DNA of 64,000 bases from Bettongia penicillata ogilbyi (GCA_023548195.1 JAJHZJ010000496.1:9186070-9250069); one strand, 5' to 3'. Counted from the first letter of the stretch, positions 23,060 to 34,782 are shown. A program made the numbers and translations. The notes: generated by a model not told the origin, from the letters alone.

Positions 23060-23330
23060 CATGAAAGTGACTGAAACAGGTGAAGTAGGGTGCTTCGAGC
23101 TTGGTCAGACATCAAAGGTGCCAAGGTCATCCACTGCATCCTGGACCATTGCCAGTCATCTTGATTTTTGTTTTATCATTGGACTTTGATGATTGCAAGA
23201 GAGAGCGAGGCTGCCAACTTTGTGCCAAGTCTGCCTCACTTAAATCCAATTCACTCACAGGTCAAGACATCACACCATGATGTCATTGGTTCTTTTAGAA
23301 AATGAAGGATAAACAATAACTTATTTATAT
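23060..23330 (+). repeat. RTE-tailed marsupial SINE
   Basis: gtgccaaggtcatccactgc, then tggaccattgccagtcatct, gccaagtctgcctcacttaa and atgatgtcattggttctttt, ending in agaaaatgaaggataaacaa. The tail is shared with the inverted unit at 4826 and the SINE at 41039. Confidence 0.75.
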
Positions 23331-24110
23331 AAGACAATTATAGAAAGTCCTAAAATATGATACTGTTGCCCTCCTTAGAGCCATTGGCAGCACCTATTGC
23401 CTTCTGACCCTATCCACTGTCTTGTCTGCCTGGTGACTATGGTAACATTTGTATTCCTTTAGTGTACAGTTTCCACTTCCACGTTGTTCCTAACTACTTC
23501 TTTGGTGAGAGACAGAACAGAATTAGAGACTCACAAGCTTGTCTACTGTATTGAATTTTAAATTTTGTTACTATTATAACCAAATATTGAAATTTCTGGG
23601 AAGCTTATGAAACCACAGAGGCCTGAATTATTTTTCTCTCGAGGACCATATATACCAAATGTCTACATGTAAAGTCACTGAGTCACCTTGTGTCTGTGCC
23701 TGGGACCTATGAATAATTAGCATGTTATCATCTTAGGAAAAAGCATAGGTCTCCCTTTTCTGAGTCATGTAGCAATGCTGCCTCACTCCTCCTACCCATC
23801 ACTGGATACCCTGGGCCAATGCTATCACCCTCCCACACCACTTCCTCATGCCAACACATCACTACCTTCCTTCCCCACTACCAAGTCTCCCAGAATGGAA
23901 GTTCCCTTAAGTGGCCAGGAATATCTGGTATTAATCCAGGAACATAATTCAACAGTGTGTTATTTTGCATTGTCTTAAGTGAATTAATGTGATCACGGTA
24001 AGGAAATACAAGGAGTGTGAGACTTTCTGGTGAATGTTTACCTCTAAAGCACTTTAATTCACCATGAAGCTATGATTTCGTTGATGTAGATTATTAATTG
24101 TTAGTAAATA
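23331..24110. other. Unassigned non-coding stretch
   Basis: No recognised repeat or exon; a 67-codon frame at 23775 has no known domain. Confidence 0.45.
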
Positions 24111-24111
24111 T

Positions 24112-24258
24112 TATAGTTTCATAATTTGGGATCTGAAGAGGACCTTAAAGGACAACCAGATCAATGCCTTAATTTGATAGATAGATACAGGGATAGATAG
24201 AGAGACAGACAGACAGGCAGGCAGAAACATAGATACACAGAGATAGACAGACATAGAG

Positions 24259-24316
<58 letters not shown>

Positions 24317-24420
24317 CAGAGATACAGAGAGAGAGAGGGTGAATTTCTCCAAGGTACACAAAGAGTAAAAGACGGAAGTAGGATTAGATTAAAACTGAAG
24401 TCCTCTAATGCTTAGTTTGG
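24112..24420 (-). repeat. MIR-class SINE split by a microsatellite
   Basis: Left arm: gatctgaagaggaccttaaa then accagatcaatgccttaatt. Right arm: gggtgaatttctccaaggta then attaaaactgaagtcctcta. The part of MIR that normally lies between is replaced by the GATA/GACA/TG/GA array. Confidence 0.6.
24177..24338 (+). repeat. Compound GATA/GACA, (TG)n, (GA)n microsatellite
   Basis: GATA and GACA units to 24259, a TG run at 24260-24309, then GAGA text to 24338. The His/Thr-rich open frames here are artefacts. Confidence 0.97.
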
Positions 24421-25049
24421 CCATCTTTCCACCATACCGTGGCTGAATGATTCATGCCCCTCCCCTTCAGTCCTCTATCCCCTCCCAGGTGATGGCCTTT
24501 CCTGAACTTGATCAGTTTGGGGCTCTGGTGACAGAACCATGGTTCACTGCCAGCTCTGAACACAAAATCTTTCTAGTTTCATAGGATCTGCCAAGGAATG
24601 CATTCTTTTGGTAAGCTTTTGGCTAATCCAGGTTTACCAAAAAACTGTGAAGAGATAACAAAGAAGAAGGGAGAAGTTGCAAAGAGCAACTAAAATGACA
24701 AGAACTGATATGGGGAATTGTGAGGATTTCTTTTCCCAGAGTTGGAGAAGGCTTATTAAAATCCCACTAAGGAGGACACATTGATGACAGCTTTGGGCAA
24801 GAGTAGAAAAAAGACAGTGATGTGGGGGCAAGGCTGAGCTGTACCTCATTTGATTTCCTAACTTGGGAGTTTCTCTAATAGCTTCCTCATTTGAAAACAA
24901 GCATTGGCAAGAATACAATTAAAAACATAATCTATTCCATATGTGTCTGGAACTTGTTGAATATTTTATAAAGTTAAACATGGCCCAGTGCAGTGTCTGT
25001 GTCAGAGCTGGGGCAAGACCAGACATGGTTCTGCAGAAGATCATTCTGC
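24421..25049. other. Unassigned non-coding stretch
   Basis: Nothing recognised; a 94-codon minus-strand frame at 24634-24918 has no known domain. Confidence 0.45.
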
Positions 25050-25135
25050 AGATGATTAGAACTGAAAGGGAGTTTGGAGATCACCTCGTCCAACTCCCTT
25101 CATTTTATGGATGAGGAAGCTAAGGCCACAGAAGG
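25050..25135 (-). repeat. MIR-class SINE fragment
   Basis: cacctcgtccaactcccttc, then attttatggatgaggaagct. Confidence 0.65.
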
Positions 25136-25469
25136 CTGTGCTCTCCTGATGGGTGAGACTTTGCCATATCTAGGGGGCTGCACGTCCTACCATGCTGCAC
25201 CCTGCCTGTCTTCACATAATGCCTATTATACCACCTCCCTAAACTTACCCCCAACATACATTCAACTTCTTTCACTTAGCACAGTAATCAAGTTCACACT
25301 GTCATTGCCGAAAAATATGCCATCAATTGATTGCCCTGATTTCATTCATTTTTCCTGTGACTTTTTATACTAAAGCAACCTTGTTGGACATTTTATACAC
25401 ACACACATTCATAGCACATATATTTTACATATGTGTATATTTATCAATTAGATGTATGTTATTTTTCGA

Positions 25470-25640
25470 CTTGCAAAATGCTTTGAAAATATTATCTGAA
25501 TTGATCTTCATAATAACCCATAGCATTAGGTGTCGTTGTTATAACCATTTTACAGATGAGGAAAATGATGAAGAGGTTTAAATGACTTTTAGCTAGTTAA
25601 GTACCTGAGACAGGACTTTAACTCAGGCCTTTCTATGTGT
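25470..25640 (-). repeat. MIR-class SINE
   Basis: ttgcaaaatgctttgaaaat, aattgatcttcataataacc, then attttacagatgaggaaaat and actttaactcaggcctttct. Confidence 0.8.
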
Positions 25641-25699
25641 ATTTATTATATAGTGTATATATATATTATAGTGTGTGTGTGAACAGGAATACACAAACA

Positions 25700-25940
25700 C
25701 TCTAAGTCCAGTGGAATTGCTGTTGATAATTTAGTTGATCAGGATTGTTCTCTATCAAAATTTTTCATTTTTATCATATTGATCTTATAGTATAAATTGA
25801 TTTTCTCTTTTGCTCATTTTACTCTGCAATTTATGAGAGTTATATTTTGGTTTCCAACAGTATATTGATGGAATTATGATCTCATCATTTGAGGTATACC
25901 ATCATATGGTATAGATTACAGTCTATTCATGCCTGGCTCT
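25700..25940 (-). repeat. Possible decayed LINE-1 3' fragment
   Basis: tttgctcattttactctgca and accatcatatggtatagatt resemble the reverse LINE-1 3' blocks that are clear at 32250 and 32460. Strong divergence makes this tentative. Confidence 0.35.
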
Positions 25941-27295
25941 ACTGTGTAATTCTTGTTCATGTCCACGGATAAATGTGGAGGTTTGTAGGCAGAGAGATGG
26001 TCTATCTGGGATGAAATCTTAGTAACAGGATTTTTCCAGGTTACAAATGTTATGTCTGCAATCAATGACATATATTGGCATTTATGAAATATCATATGTC
26101 TGTGTAGTTTGAGGATGGTTTGGCATTTTTATTTATTATTTATCTAGCCATCCTATTGAGTTGCATCTGTTTTGAACTAACGTATAATCTGACCATCTCA
26201 GCATATATGGAAAGAAAATTGAATAGGATAAAGAAAGTCTACTGGAAGAATGAGATTAATCAGAGGAGGGCAATCTAAAACTGTTACTCAATAAATGCTA
26301 GTTGTGTAGCATTCCTATGAAATATATGGGTCAAAAATGTGGGTCACAGTTAGTATTGACTCTTTAGAAAAGGAACACTTGCATTGTGGTCCTGTCAATA
26401 GAATCTTCATGTGCTAAAGACTTTCTAAGGATTTGGTGGCTAGTGTCAGAAATTTGTGATGAGTTATGTCCTCATTGCTAAGCTTGTCAACTGAAATCAC
26501 TCATAGACATGAGCTCAAGAAGAAGAAACATGAAAGGATAATCTGACCTGCTCTCTGTGGAGATCTCTTGAAATTGTTAGGATAAGAAATATGAACAGGC
26601 CTTTAAGGACTCAGTCAACTGCCTCAGACATGACTGGGGCACATGATCAAAAATGCTGAAGATACAAATAAGCCATTTTCACTCATTCAACTGACACTGA
26701 TCTGGAGGGTTGTGCCAGGAGAGCAGGGGGGAGAAAGGCCATCAGAAGTCTATTGTAGATGACTCAGCAACAGTGAGACTATCAACTTCTGGACCAATAT
26801 TGCATTAGATTCTTGACCATGAAGTGTTCTGTCACTGATAAGGTCCAAACCAATATATATGGATCTCAATTACAAGAATATAACCTATTGTTACATATCT
26901 TGTCAAATGTAAGATTTAATTTTACTTTCCTGGTCAGTGTCACTAACCAGGTATGAATTCAGGAAGTATTATCAGTCAGGGAAAAATGATGACATTGCAC
27001 ATGTTTTATTTGTTAAACATATGGTGACACTCATAGAAGGAGTGAAGGTAATCTCTTGTGAAGGGAGTGTTTAACTCTTTTGTGAGTCACATTTATGGCC
27101 ATATCCAGTCAGCACAGCAGAGCCCATGAAGTAAAATCTTTCCTCTGTGTGAAAATTCAACCCTGGTCCAATTGATATTTAGGGTGGAGTTAATAGATTC
27201 CTTTCAACTTGTAACATGTCATTGACTGATAGTTCCAGAGGCATGAACATTAACCTAGAAATTAATTTAGTTCTACTGTATTTGACCACCTTTAC
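25941..27295. other. Unassigned non-coding stretch
   Basis: About 1.35 kb of unrecognised DNA. It may contain an old transposon, but I could not place it. Confidence 0.45.
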
Positions 27296-27299
27296 CCTT

Positions 27300-27500
27300 G
27301 CAATGGAGACAATTCTAGACCTTCAGCCAGGAAGACCTGACTTCAAACTTGGCCCTAGATAATTCTAACGGTGTGATTCAGGGAAAGTCACTTAACCTCA
27401 GTTTGACTTTAAAAGTAGGATGATAATAGTACTTACCCCCAGGGTAGTTATGAGAATCAAATGAGATAATAATTGCAAAGTGCAATTGACCATGCCTGGT
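27300..27500 (+). repeat. MIR-class SINE
   Basis: agccaggaagacctgacttc, ggaaagtcacttaacctcag, gtaggatgataatagtactt, then gttatgagaatcaaatgaga. Confidence 0.8.
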
Positions 27501-28244
27501 CATCATATGATTACTTATTTCCTTCCTCTCTCCTTACCATCTTGTGACTACTGAAAAAACCCAAAACTTATCTTTTGACATGAATATAGGCAAAAAACAA
27601 TCAGCAAGTTACTGATATTTGTCCAGTTTCTTCTTTTCGTAATAATGTCCTGGTTTTTTCCTGTGATTATTTGATATCCCTCACTTTTCAGATATTTTGA
27701 GAATTCATCCCTTAACATCCACAAAAATTGTGTTGTCTGTAAATTGTGTTTTCTGTACATTTGGTCTAGTTCAGTTATCCTTTCCATCTTTGTGTTTTTC
27801 CGTTGTCATTCATTAATCTTCCTTCAAGTAGCTCATTGGAGACTAGTGAAGGCAGAATTCAAATGTTGTGGTTCCACTCACACGGATGGATCAAAGAACA
27901 TTGTCTGTCTTTTAAACTACAAGTTTCATCATCAAATGCCCCCAGGATCAGTTGACTCAGATGTGCTGAGTTTTCTGTAAACTTGCTTTGCATTCCACTT
28001 CTTTCCGATGTTCTATGATGTGGCACTTCTTATAAACTTCCCACCACCTCCTTTGTAAAAAATTAAGAATGAGTCTATATTTTAAACTGGCATTTTTCTT
28101 GGCTGCTATATCTCTCCATTTAGTCATGCCTTCTAAATGCCTAGGTCTTGCCTGCTGATGTTCCAATGCACTGTAAGAACCTTCACATTTTGTCATCTAC
28201 ATTGCTGTTATGACCTTAGAACTACTCAACCTTCCCATAGACCC
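27501..28244. other. Unassigned non-coding stretch
   Basis: Two opposing pairs of 78-79-codon frames (27548-27787, 27744-27980, 27957-28196) show no known domain. Confidence 0.4.
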
Positions 28245-28395
28245 TATGGATGGAACTCTTACACGTGTGCTTCCCCCAATTAGAATGTGGTCATAAGAGT
28301 GGGGACTGTCTCACTTTTCTCTTTGTAGTTCAGTACTTAGCATGGTTTAAGTACTTACCACATAGTAAGTGATTAGTAAACACTTTTTCATTTAT
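28245..28395 (+). repeat. L2 LINE 3' end
   Basis: gtggggactgtctcactttt, then cttaccacatagtaagtgat, then tagtaaacactttttcattt. Confidence 0.65.
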
Positions 28396-28604
28396 TCCTC
28401 ATACCTTGTTGCTTCTTATGCCTCCATTATTACAAAATTCCAAAAGAAGCACACAAGTTTGAGGGATGTTTTAGGATTTTTGCTTCTTGGGTTGCCATGA
28501 GCAATGACCTCATCACCAAGCGACCAGTCTTCTAGTAATGAATCTGTCTCCACGTAGCTAGACTGGTTCTCAGAAAGCAGATGCAATTGATTACCAAGAC
28601 AGTG

Positions 28605-28700
28605 CTATCCATCAATGAACATTTATTAAGCATTTTGTATATGCCAGGGACTACAAAAAGCACTGTATTAGAGGCTGGTACCTACTTGAATTTGTGATCC
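28605..28700 (-). repeat. L2 LINE 3' end
   Basis: atcaatgaacatttattaag, then tatatgccagggactacaaa. Confidence 0.65.
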
Positions 28701-28799
28701 TTTGGCATTACTTTTGAGAACCCAGGTTCACTTGTACATCACCATGAGACATCCATGTAAGACCATGGAGAGGTTCCAAAGTACTCACTTTGAGGAAAT

Positions 28800-28985
28800 A
28801 GGACTCAGTGGAGATACCAGTCAGAAAGACCTGGGACTGAGGCAATTCCTTCACTTATTGTCTATGTGACCTTTTGCAAATTCTTTGCTCTTGTGAACTT
28901 TAGCCTCCTTATCTGTAAAACAGGTATGATCATCTCAACCACGTCTGCCTAACATGGTTGTTGTTCTACTAAAAAAAGAATATTG
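28800..28985 (+). repeat. MIR-class SINE
   Basis: cagtcagaaagacctgggac, tctatgtgaccttttgcaaa, tccttatctgtaaaacaggt. Confidence 0.7.
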
Positions 28986-29940
28986 AGAACTAAAGTCTAT
29001 TACCACTGCTAAGTGTTATGGGAGTTAGTTTTTTTTTTCTTATTCTTACTATTTACTTCTTACTGTGCTCCCTGGGGCACTGCAAAGGACAGAGAAAGCA
29101 TCACTCTTTCCCCATAAGACCTTGTCACTTTCTTGGTCATATACTCCATTTTCATTTTGATTGTCAGGCATTTTTCTTGCCTTTGCCACTGGTTAACTGC
29201 GACCTTATCCTTTGCATGTCATTGTTTCTGAATAAGTTCAACAGCATGACTATGTGGCTTTATTGCCTCCCTTTCTTCCTACCTTACTGACACAATATGA
29301 GGACAAATTGGATGATAAATGTAAATCCACTTAGAGGTCTAGAGGAGAATGGTGTTTGGACATACCAGGTAGTAATATTGTTATTAGTAGTCACTAGGTT
29401 CATTTTTGTGCAGATACAATAATGTGCCCCTGAAAGAAAATGGGAATAAAATCAATTATGGATGACTTGGGATGCCCATATCAGGCCCCAGAAAGGGCTG
29501 ATAGATAATAAGACTTTAGCTGAACCATGGAAAAGAACAAGGGGAAGCTAGTTGAAACAAAAGACGAAAGAGATCATCTGCGATCAGTTTCCAAATGCAT
29601 TCTATCAAAATGAATTATTCAAGAAACTTGTTTAGGGTGAAAGATTCTCTCAGATAGCTTTAGGAAATTGTCCTTTGACAATAGCAGAGTTGGGTAACCC
29701 ATCAATGCCATGTCACAATTTCTAATTAGATGATGGTGCCACCTGGGGCTGGAAGTAGGAAGCATATAAGTGAGTTTCAAATAGGTTACAGCCTTTTAAT
29801 AATTATTTCAACCAAAATCTATGAATCTTGGGATAATATTTTGAATTAAAATGTCTCTTTTTAAAAGTTCAATTCATTTCTCCTGCAGGTTCTAAACTGT
29901 AGGGGAGCAAAACAGCCATCTTCACAGTCATACTACTATG
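28986..29940. other. Unassigned non-coding stretch
   Basis: No recognised repeat or exon; a 90-codon plus-strand frame at 29018 is hydrophobic but unassigned. Confidence 0.45.
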
Positions 29941-30110
29941 TGTGAGTGCCATGTTTTCTCATTCCAAACATCTTTGTTTCATAGTTCTGTTATTTGCTCC
30001 CTGAGGGCAGGGATTCTCATGCTTGTGTGTACATCCCCAGTGTCTAACACAATATATAACATGCATAGCATATATATTTAGATAAAATGAAATGAATTGG
30101 TTTGAAAGTT
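29941..30110 (+). repeat. L2 LINE 3' end
   Basis: tgctccctgagggcagggat, then catccccagtgtctaacaca. Confidence 0.6.
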
Positions 30111-30164
30111 CTAGGGATCTTTAGCTTAGAGAAGGGAAATCTTAGAAGTCTAATAGAATGCATG

Positions 30165-30265
30165 TTCATTGAGGTCATTTTTGTCTTGTACACTCAGTAG
30201 CCAGTACGGGGTCTGGTACATAGTAAGTTCTTATCAAATACTGTTTTGATTGATCAATTAATCAA
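30165..30265 (+). repeat. L2 LINE 3' end
   Basis: cattgaggtcatttttgtct, then tctggtacatagtaagttct and tgttttgattgatcaattaa. Confidence 0.65.
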
Positions 30266-30309
30266 AAACAAATTGAGGGATAGTCAGGACCCTGTAAATG
30301 GACCTTACT

Positions 30310-30450
30310 GGACCATATATTTAGAGCAAGGAAAGAAAGGCCTTGGAAATCACTTATTCAACCCCATTATTTGACATATGGGCAACTTTCATAGGCATCT
30401 ACCCCAACTGAAGTGAAATGAATTGACCACAGTTACACATGTAGAACCCA
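30310..30450 (-). repeat. MIR-class SINE fragment
   Basis: cttattcaaccccattattt, then gaattgaccacagttacaca. Diverged. Confidence 0.45.
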
Positions 30451-30679
30451 TCAGAAATAGCCCTGTGAGGAAATGCATCTTGGAAAGTGGAACTTTAGAA
30501 AAGGAAAATATGATAAATATTGGGAATAACAACTGTAACACTTGAAACAACGGTACACCATTTGGGGAGCTATAGATTAGAAAAAGAGACAAAATGGCAT
30601 TGCTGAGATTGTACCCCAGCAGCTGTGAGTCTTGGGAGATGAATTGCTAGACAGAAAATGTGGTGTGATGTGCTTCTTA

Positions 30680-30775
30680 ATGGGAGCTTCTTGAGAGCAG
30701 AGACAATTTTTTGTCTTTCTTTGTATCCTTAGGATAGTGTCTGGCACATAGCAAATGCTTGACAAATGGCAGAGA
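30680..30775 (+). repeat. L2 LINE 3' end
   Basis: gggagcttcttgagagcaga, then agtgtctggcacatagcaaa and tgcttgacaaatgg. Confidence 0.75.
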
Positions 30776-30824
30776 GTTTTTGATGTAAATCCTTATTCTT
30801 CACCAAACTATCTGGGTAACCTTG

Positions 30825-31050
30825 AGCTAGTGAATTAATAATAAATAATACTTATATGGTACCTACTATATGCCAGGCACTTTACAAATATAATCTCATT
30901 TGGTCCCATTTTACAGAGGAGGAGACAGGTAAACAGAGGTTAAGTAACTTGCCCAGGATCACATATCTAGTGAGTGCCTGAGGCTAGATTTTAACTAAGG
31001 TCTCCCTGACTCCAGGTTCTGGCACTCTATCTGCTATGCTACCTAAGCTT
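30825..31050 (-). repeat. MIR-class SINE, near full length
   Basis: ggtacctactatatgccagg, ccattttacagaggaggaga, gaggttaagtaacttgccca, atctagtgagtgcctgaggc, then the head at gactccaggttctggcactc. Confidence 0.85.
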
Positions 31051-31091
31051 CTTATTTCTCTTACTGGTGAAATGAAGAGTTTGGAATAGAT

Positions 31092-31458
31092 CAATGGTTC
31101 CCCATCGGTGGGCTGAGGGTCTGCAGAATTCTTATAAGCTATTTGAAAGCCATGCGTATGAAAGCCCATCTTGTTAACTGAGCATAACAAACCAGCAATC
31201 ATATCTATTGTAGACTGAGTAAATATTCCTCTTATATTTTCTGTTTCTATTTCACAAGTATCTGTGGATGCTGTTGTGACAAATAAAATACAAATTCATT
31301 TAAAAGTGTTACTAATCCATTCTTTTAAAAAAGTGTATATTTTTGATATAAATAAATGCTGCAACTTCAACTGCTATCATGTGGGTGCCCACACTTATTT
31401 TTATTTTTGTTATTATTTTAAAAGGGATTTTCACACTCAAAACGATTGCTGACCCCTG
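31092..31458. mobile_element. Probable hAT-like DNA transposon (367 bp) inside a MIR tail
   Basis: Left end caatggttccccatcggtgg and right end cgattgctgacccctg have the look of hAT/Charlie terminal inverted repeats (CAnnGGT... and the reverse complement of CAGGGGTCAGCAA). Flanks gaatagat (31084-31091) and aactaaat (31459-31466) could be a diverged 8-bp duplication, matching at 5 of 8. The flanks join into a normal MIR-class tail (gaagagtttggaatagat with ggtctctatgacacctt). The interior has no transposase. The strand is not determinable. Confidence 0.5.
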
Positions 31459-31466
31459 AACTAAAT

Positions 31467-31625
31467 GGTCTCTATGACACCTTCTATCTCTGATACCTTG
31501 TGATTCTGTATTTCTGTGATATTGATGATCCACAATATCATATGTCTATAGATGCATGGACCTTCAGGGGCCATCTTGTCTAACCATATCATTTTATAAT
31601 GAGAAAATTAAGACCTGAGGGCTCT
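31467..31625. repeat. MIR-class tail and second MIR fragment
   Basis: Plus-strand tail (ggtctctatgacaccttcta, then gataccttgtgattctg) followed near 31555 by a minus-strand piece (ggccatcttgtctaaccata, then ataatgagaaaattaagacc). Confidence 0.5.
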
Positions 31626-31824
31626 TTCTACTGAACATCTTGTGTAAGAAACAGCTTGAGTTCTGTTGTATAAAGTCCTTTCTGATCCTCAGAATTGACA
31701 TATGCCTCCCTGCCAAACTTCCTTGAATTTAACTAATTTGCATACATTTGTATTTACTCATTCTTATATAGGGCTGCTGGTAAATGTTTAACAATAGGCT
31801 TTCTGGAAAAAAATGTACTCATGA
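31626..31824. other. Unassigned short stretch
   Basis: Nothing recognised. Confidence 0.4.
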
Positions 31825-32685
31825 TATACTTTAAAAAAAATATTTATTTTTAGTTTTCAACATTCACTTTTATAAGATTTTGATTCTTAAATTTCCCCCC
31901 TCACTCCCATCCCCTTTGCCAAAACGAAAATGCTATCTGATATAGGCTAGACATGAATTATCACATTCTTCTACATTATTCATGTTGTGATAGAAGAATC
32001 AGAACAAAAGGGAAAAACCATGAGAAAGCAATGAAACAAAACAAAACAAAAAAGAGAAAATAGCATGCCTCAGTCTATGGATCTGTGTTCAAATTCCATA
32101 GTATTTTTCTCTGGATGTGGATAGCATTTTTCATCATGGGTCTTTTGGAATTGTCTGACATCATTGCTTTACTGAAAAGAGCTAAGTCTATCAAAGATGG
32201 TCATCACACAATGTTACTGTTACTATGTACAATGTTCTCCTGGTTCTGCTCACTTCAATTAGCATCAGTTCACGTTAAGTCTTTCCAAGTTTTTCTGAAA
32301 TTTGCCTGCTCATCATTTCTTATAGATGTAGTATTCCATATACTATATCTATATATAGATATAGTATATACTATATATTCTATATATAGAATATATACTA
32401 TATATAGTATATACTATATATAGTATATACTATACTATATATAGACTATAGTATTCCATTACATCCATATACCACAGCTTATCCAGCCATTCCCCAATTG
32501 ATTGTCATCTGTTCAATTTCCAGTTATTTGCCACCAAAATAAGAAACGATATAAATTTTTTTTTGCATATGTGGGTCCTTTTCCCCTTTTGTATGATCTC
32601 TTTGGGACACAGACTTATTATTGGTATTGGTAGTTCAAAGAGTATGCACAGTTTTATAGTCCTTTGGGTGTAGTTTCAAATCAAT
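31825..32685 (-). mobile_element. LINE-1 3' end fragment, 5'-truncated
   Basis: Reverse-strand LINE-1 3' end: T/A-rich terminus with tttatttttagttttcaaca, then ctcctggttctgctcacttc, ttccaagtttttctgaaatt, ccattccccaattgattgtc, tttgccaccaaaataag and tgatctctttgggacacaga, ending near 32685. An AT-rich array sits inside it. No ORF2 frame remains. Confidence 0.85.
32335..32452 (+). repeat. AT palindromic array inside LINE-1
   Basis: About 118 bp of tatatagtatatactatata-type text, self-complementary. The LINE-1 motif tagtattccat occurs on both sides (32329-32339 and 32449-32459), exactly 120 bp apart. Confidence 0.95.
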
Positions 32686-32754
32686 CTGCCTGTCTATGTT
32701 TATCTCTTTATCATTCTACATCTATCTATTCTCTCTCCCCCTCCCCCTTCTCCC

Positions 32755-32855
32755 ATCACAATGTAAGCTCAGTAAAGATTGCTTTATTCTTTCTACTTGT
32801 ATTCCCAATACCCAGTACATAATTGATACTTCATAAATGCTTATTGATAGATGAC
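32755..32855 (+). repeat. L2 LINE 3' end
   Basis: atcacaatgtaagctcagta, then tacccagtacataattgat-type text and cataaatgcttattgataga. Confidence 0.7.
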
Positions 32856-33234
32856 TATTCTGGGAAAAACAAAAACAAAACAAAAAAATCAAGTGATCAT
32901 CTTTCAGGAAGTCCAGCGACCTGCCTCTATAATCTTTGCTAAGTAGGGTCTAAGACGACAGACATAATTTCCGTTGCCAAGACCACACTGAAAACCCCCT
33001 AGGTTGGTACGAGCTTTCAGGACTTGAACTCTTCTGATGCTGTCCAAGAACACAAGGTCATCTCAGGTCATGATGAAGTGGTAGGGGAGGATTTGGATCT
33101 ATAATTTCTCCAGTCAATGTAACTGTAGGTGTGGAAAACTGTTTACCAACAGAAATTGCAACCCATCCTTGACTTAATTCAGAGCTCACAGGAATATCGC
33201 TGGGGGGCATCTGGAGGCTTTATTTGACTCTATT
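32856..33234. other. Unassigned non-coding stretch
   Basis: Nothing recognised. Confidence 0.4.
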
Positions 33235-33575
33235 ATTAATGATATCACAAATCTAGAGCAGAAAGGGACTTAAAGGTCATCGAGTCAAATCCTTTTAATT
33301 TACAGATGAAGAGACTGAGATCCTCAGAATTCAAGTACCTTATGCAAGATCATATAGGTAGTTTTAGGGCTGGGATTCAAAGTCAGTTTCTCTGACCTCC
33401 AAGTCAGCTCTCCTTGCCCTGTGTCACACTAACAGTCTTAGCCAAGTTGCCTCAAACTCATGGAAGTAAAATGACTTGCCCAGGGTCAGCATCATGGGCT
33501 GGATTTGAACCCAGTCTTGGTTATTCTCTAACTAGCACTCTACCACTGTTCCATCCAGTTGTCTATATCTCAGTT
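33235..33575 (-). repeat. Two MIR-class SINEs in series
   Basis: First: ggtcatcgagtcaaatcctt, acagatgaagagactgagat, tgcaagatcatataggtagt. Second: ctcatggaagtaaaatgact, tgcccagggtcagcatcatg, gctggatttgaacccagtct. Both are on the minus strand. Confidence 0.75.
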
Positions 33576-34078
33576 AATGACTACAATCTTTTACCATGTC
33601 ACAAGCCTGAGCCTCTGGCCAATCAATAGGTCAGACCTTCAGGGGTTTGATAAAACTCATAATTTAGTAGAATGTATTCTCTTGCCTGTCTTACTGAGAG
33701 AAAATATGACAAAAATACGCACAGAAAATAAAATGTTTATTTTTAGATCCTGGAAGAGGAATGAAAGAAATGTGGAAGCGTGGGGTAACAAATGCCAAGT
33801 CAGTTGTTATCTCTTGGCCTGGAGTCTTTTACCCCCATGAGCTCACTGGAAGACTGTCCATCACACTGACAGCAAGCTAGACTATATGTCAAGGAAGGAA
33901 TGCTGTATCACCCGGTTCTTTAAGAGATTACACTCGCTGCTGGCCCAATAGGGAACTCACTGTTCTAATTTGCTTTCACCGGATTCATTGGAGATACAAG
34001 AACAGTCATTAGATTGCCCAGCATTCAGAGATTGCTTAGAGTCCTTTAAGTCCTGAAATACAATTAGCCCTCCCAACT
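33576..34078. other. Unassigned non-coding stretch
   Basis: No recognised repeat; a 93-codon plus-strand frame (33559-33840) has no known domain. Confidence 0.45.
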
Positions 34079-34079
34079 T

Positions 34080-34756
34080 AATTCAATTCAGTGAGCATTC
34101 ATTAAGCTCCTGTTCTCCATCAAGCATGATAATAGAAGCTGGAAATACGACAGAAAGCAGATCCTTCCCTCAAGGAGCTTATATTCTGTTTTGGTGGAGA
34201 GGGAATACAACATCCATAGCAAATACCTAGGCACATACATAGGCACTTAGACACATACATAGCACTGCAGAGTAATTTCAAGTGGTAGAGAGTGCTAATA
34301 ACCAGGGGAATAAGGAAGGACCCATGGAGGAGGTGGCACCTAAGCTGTGTTCCAAAGGAGCCTAGTGTTTCTTCAAGATAGAAATGAGGAAGGAGGAAAT
34401 TCCAGGAGTGGAAGACCATTTGTGCACAGACACGGAGACAGGAGATGGGATTTTGCACACAGAGAATGGCCACCAGGTCTGTCTGGATGGAACAAATAAT
34501 GCCTGAAAAACCACGATATGAATAAGAACTGAAATGTACATGGGAGACAGATTGTGGAGAGATTTAAATGCCAGGCTGAAGGCTTGTATTATATCCTGGG
34601 AACACTTCGGAAGCATTGAAGATTTTTTAAAAATGGTGATGACCTGGTCAGACGTTTCTTTTCAGACTTTCAGTCTGGCAGCTGTGTGGTAGATGGATTG
34701 GAGAGGAAATTGACTTGAGATGGGGAGATCACTTTGGAGACGATTGCAATAACCCA
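34080..34756 (-). repeat. L2 LINE 3' UTR
   Basis: Starts at the reversed terminus (gtgagcattcattaagctcc), then ccctcaaggagcttatattc, cccatggaggaggtggcacc, gaggaaattccaggagtgga, ggagagatttaaatgccagg and gtggtagatggattggagag, in the order of reversed L2 3' UTR. The 84- and 117-codon minus frames are repeat-derived. Confidence 0.75.
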
Positions 34757-34782
34757 AATGATGGTGATGATGATGATGATGG
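34757..34782 (+). repeat. (GAT)n short tract
   Basis: gatggtgatgatgatgatga, directly beside the 3' end of a minus-strand MIR. Confidence 0.9.

Noticed and set aside
34120..34473. 117-codon minus ORF
   Set aside because: Lies wholly inside L2 3' UTR, which is non-coding in the family.
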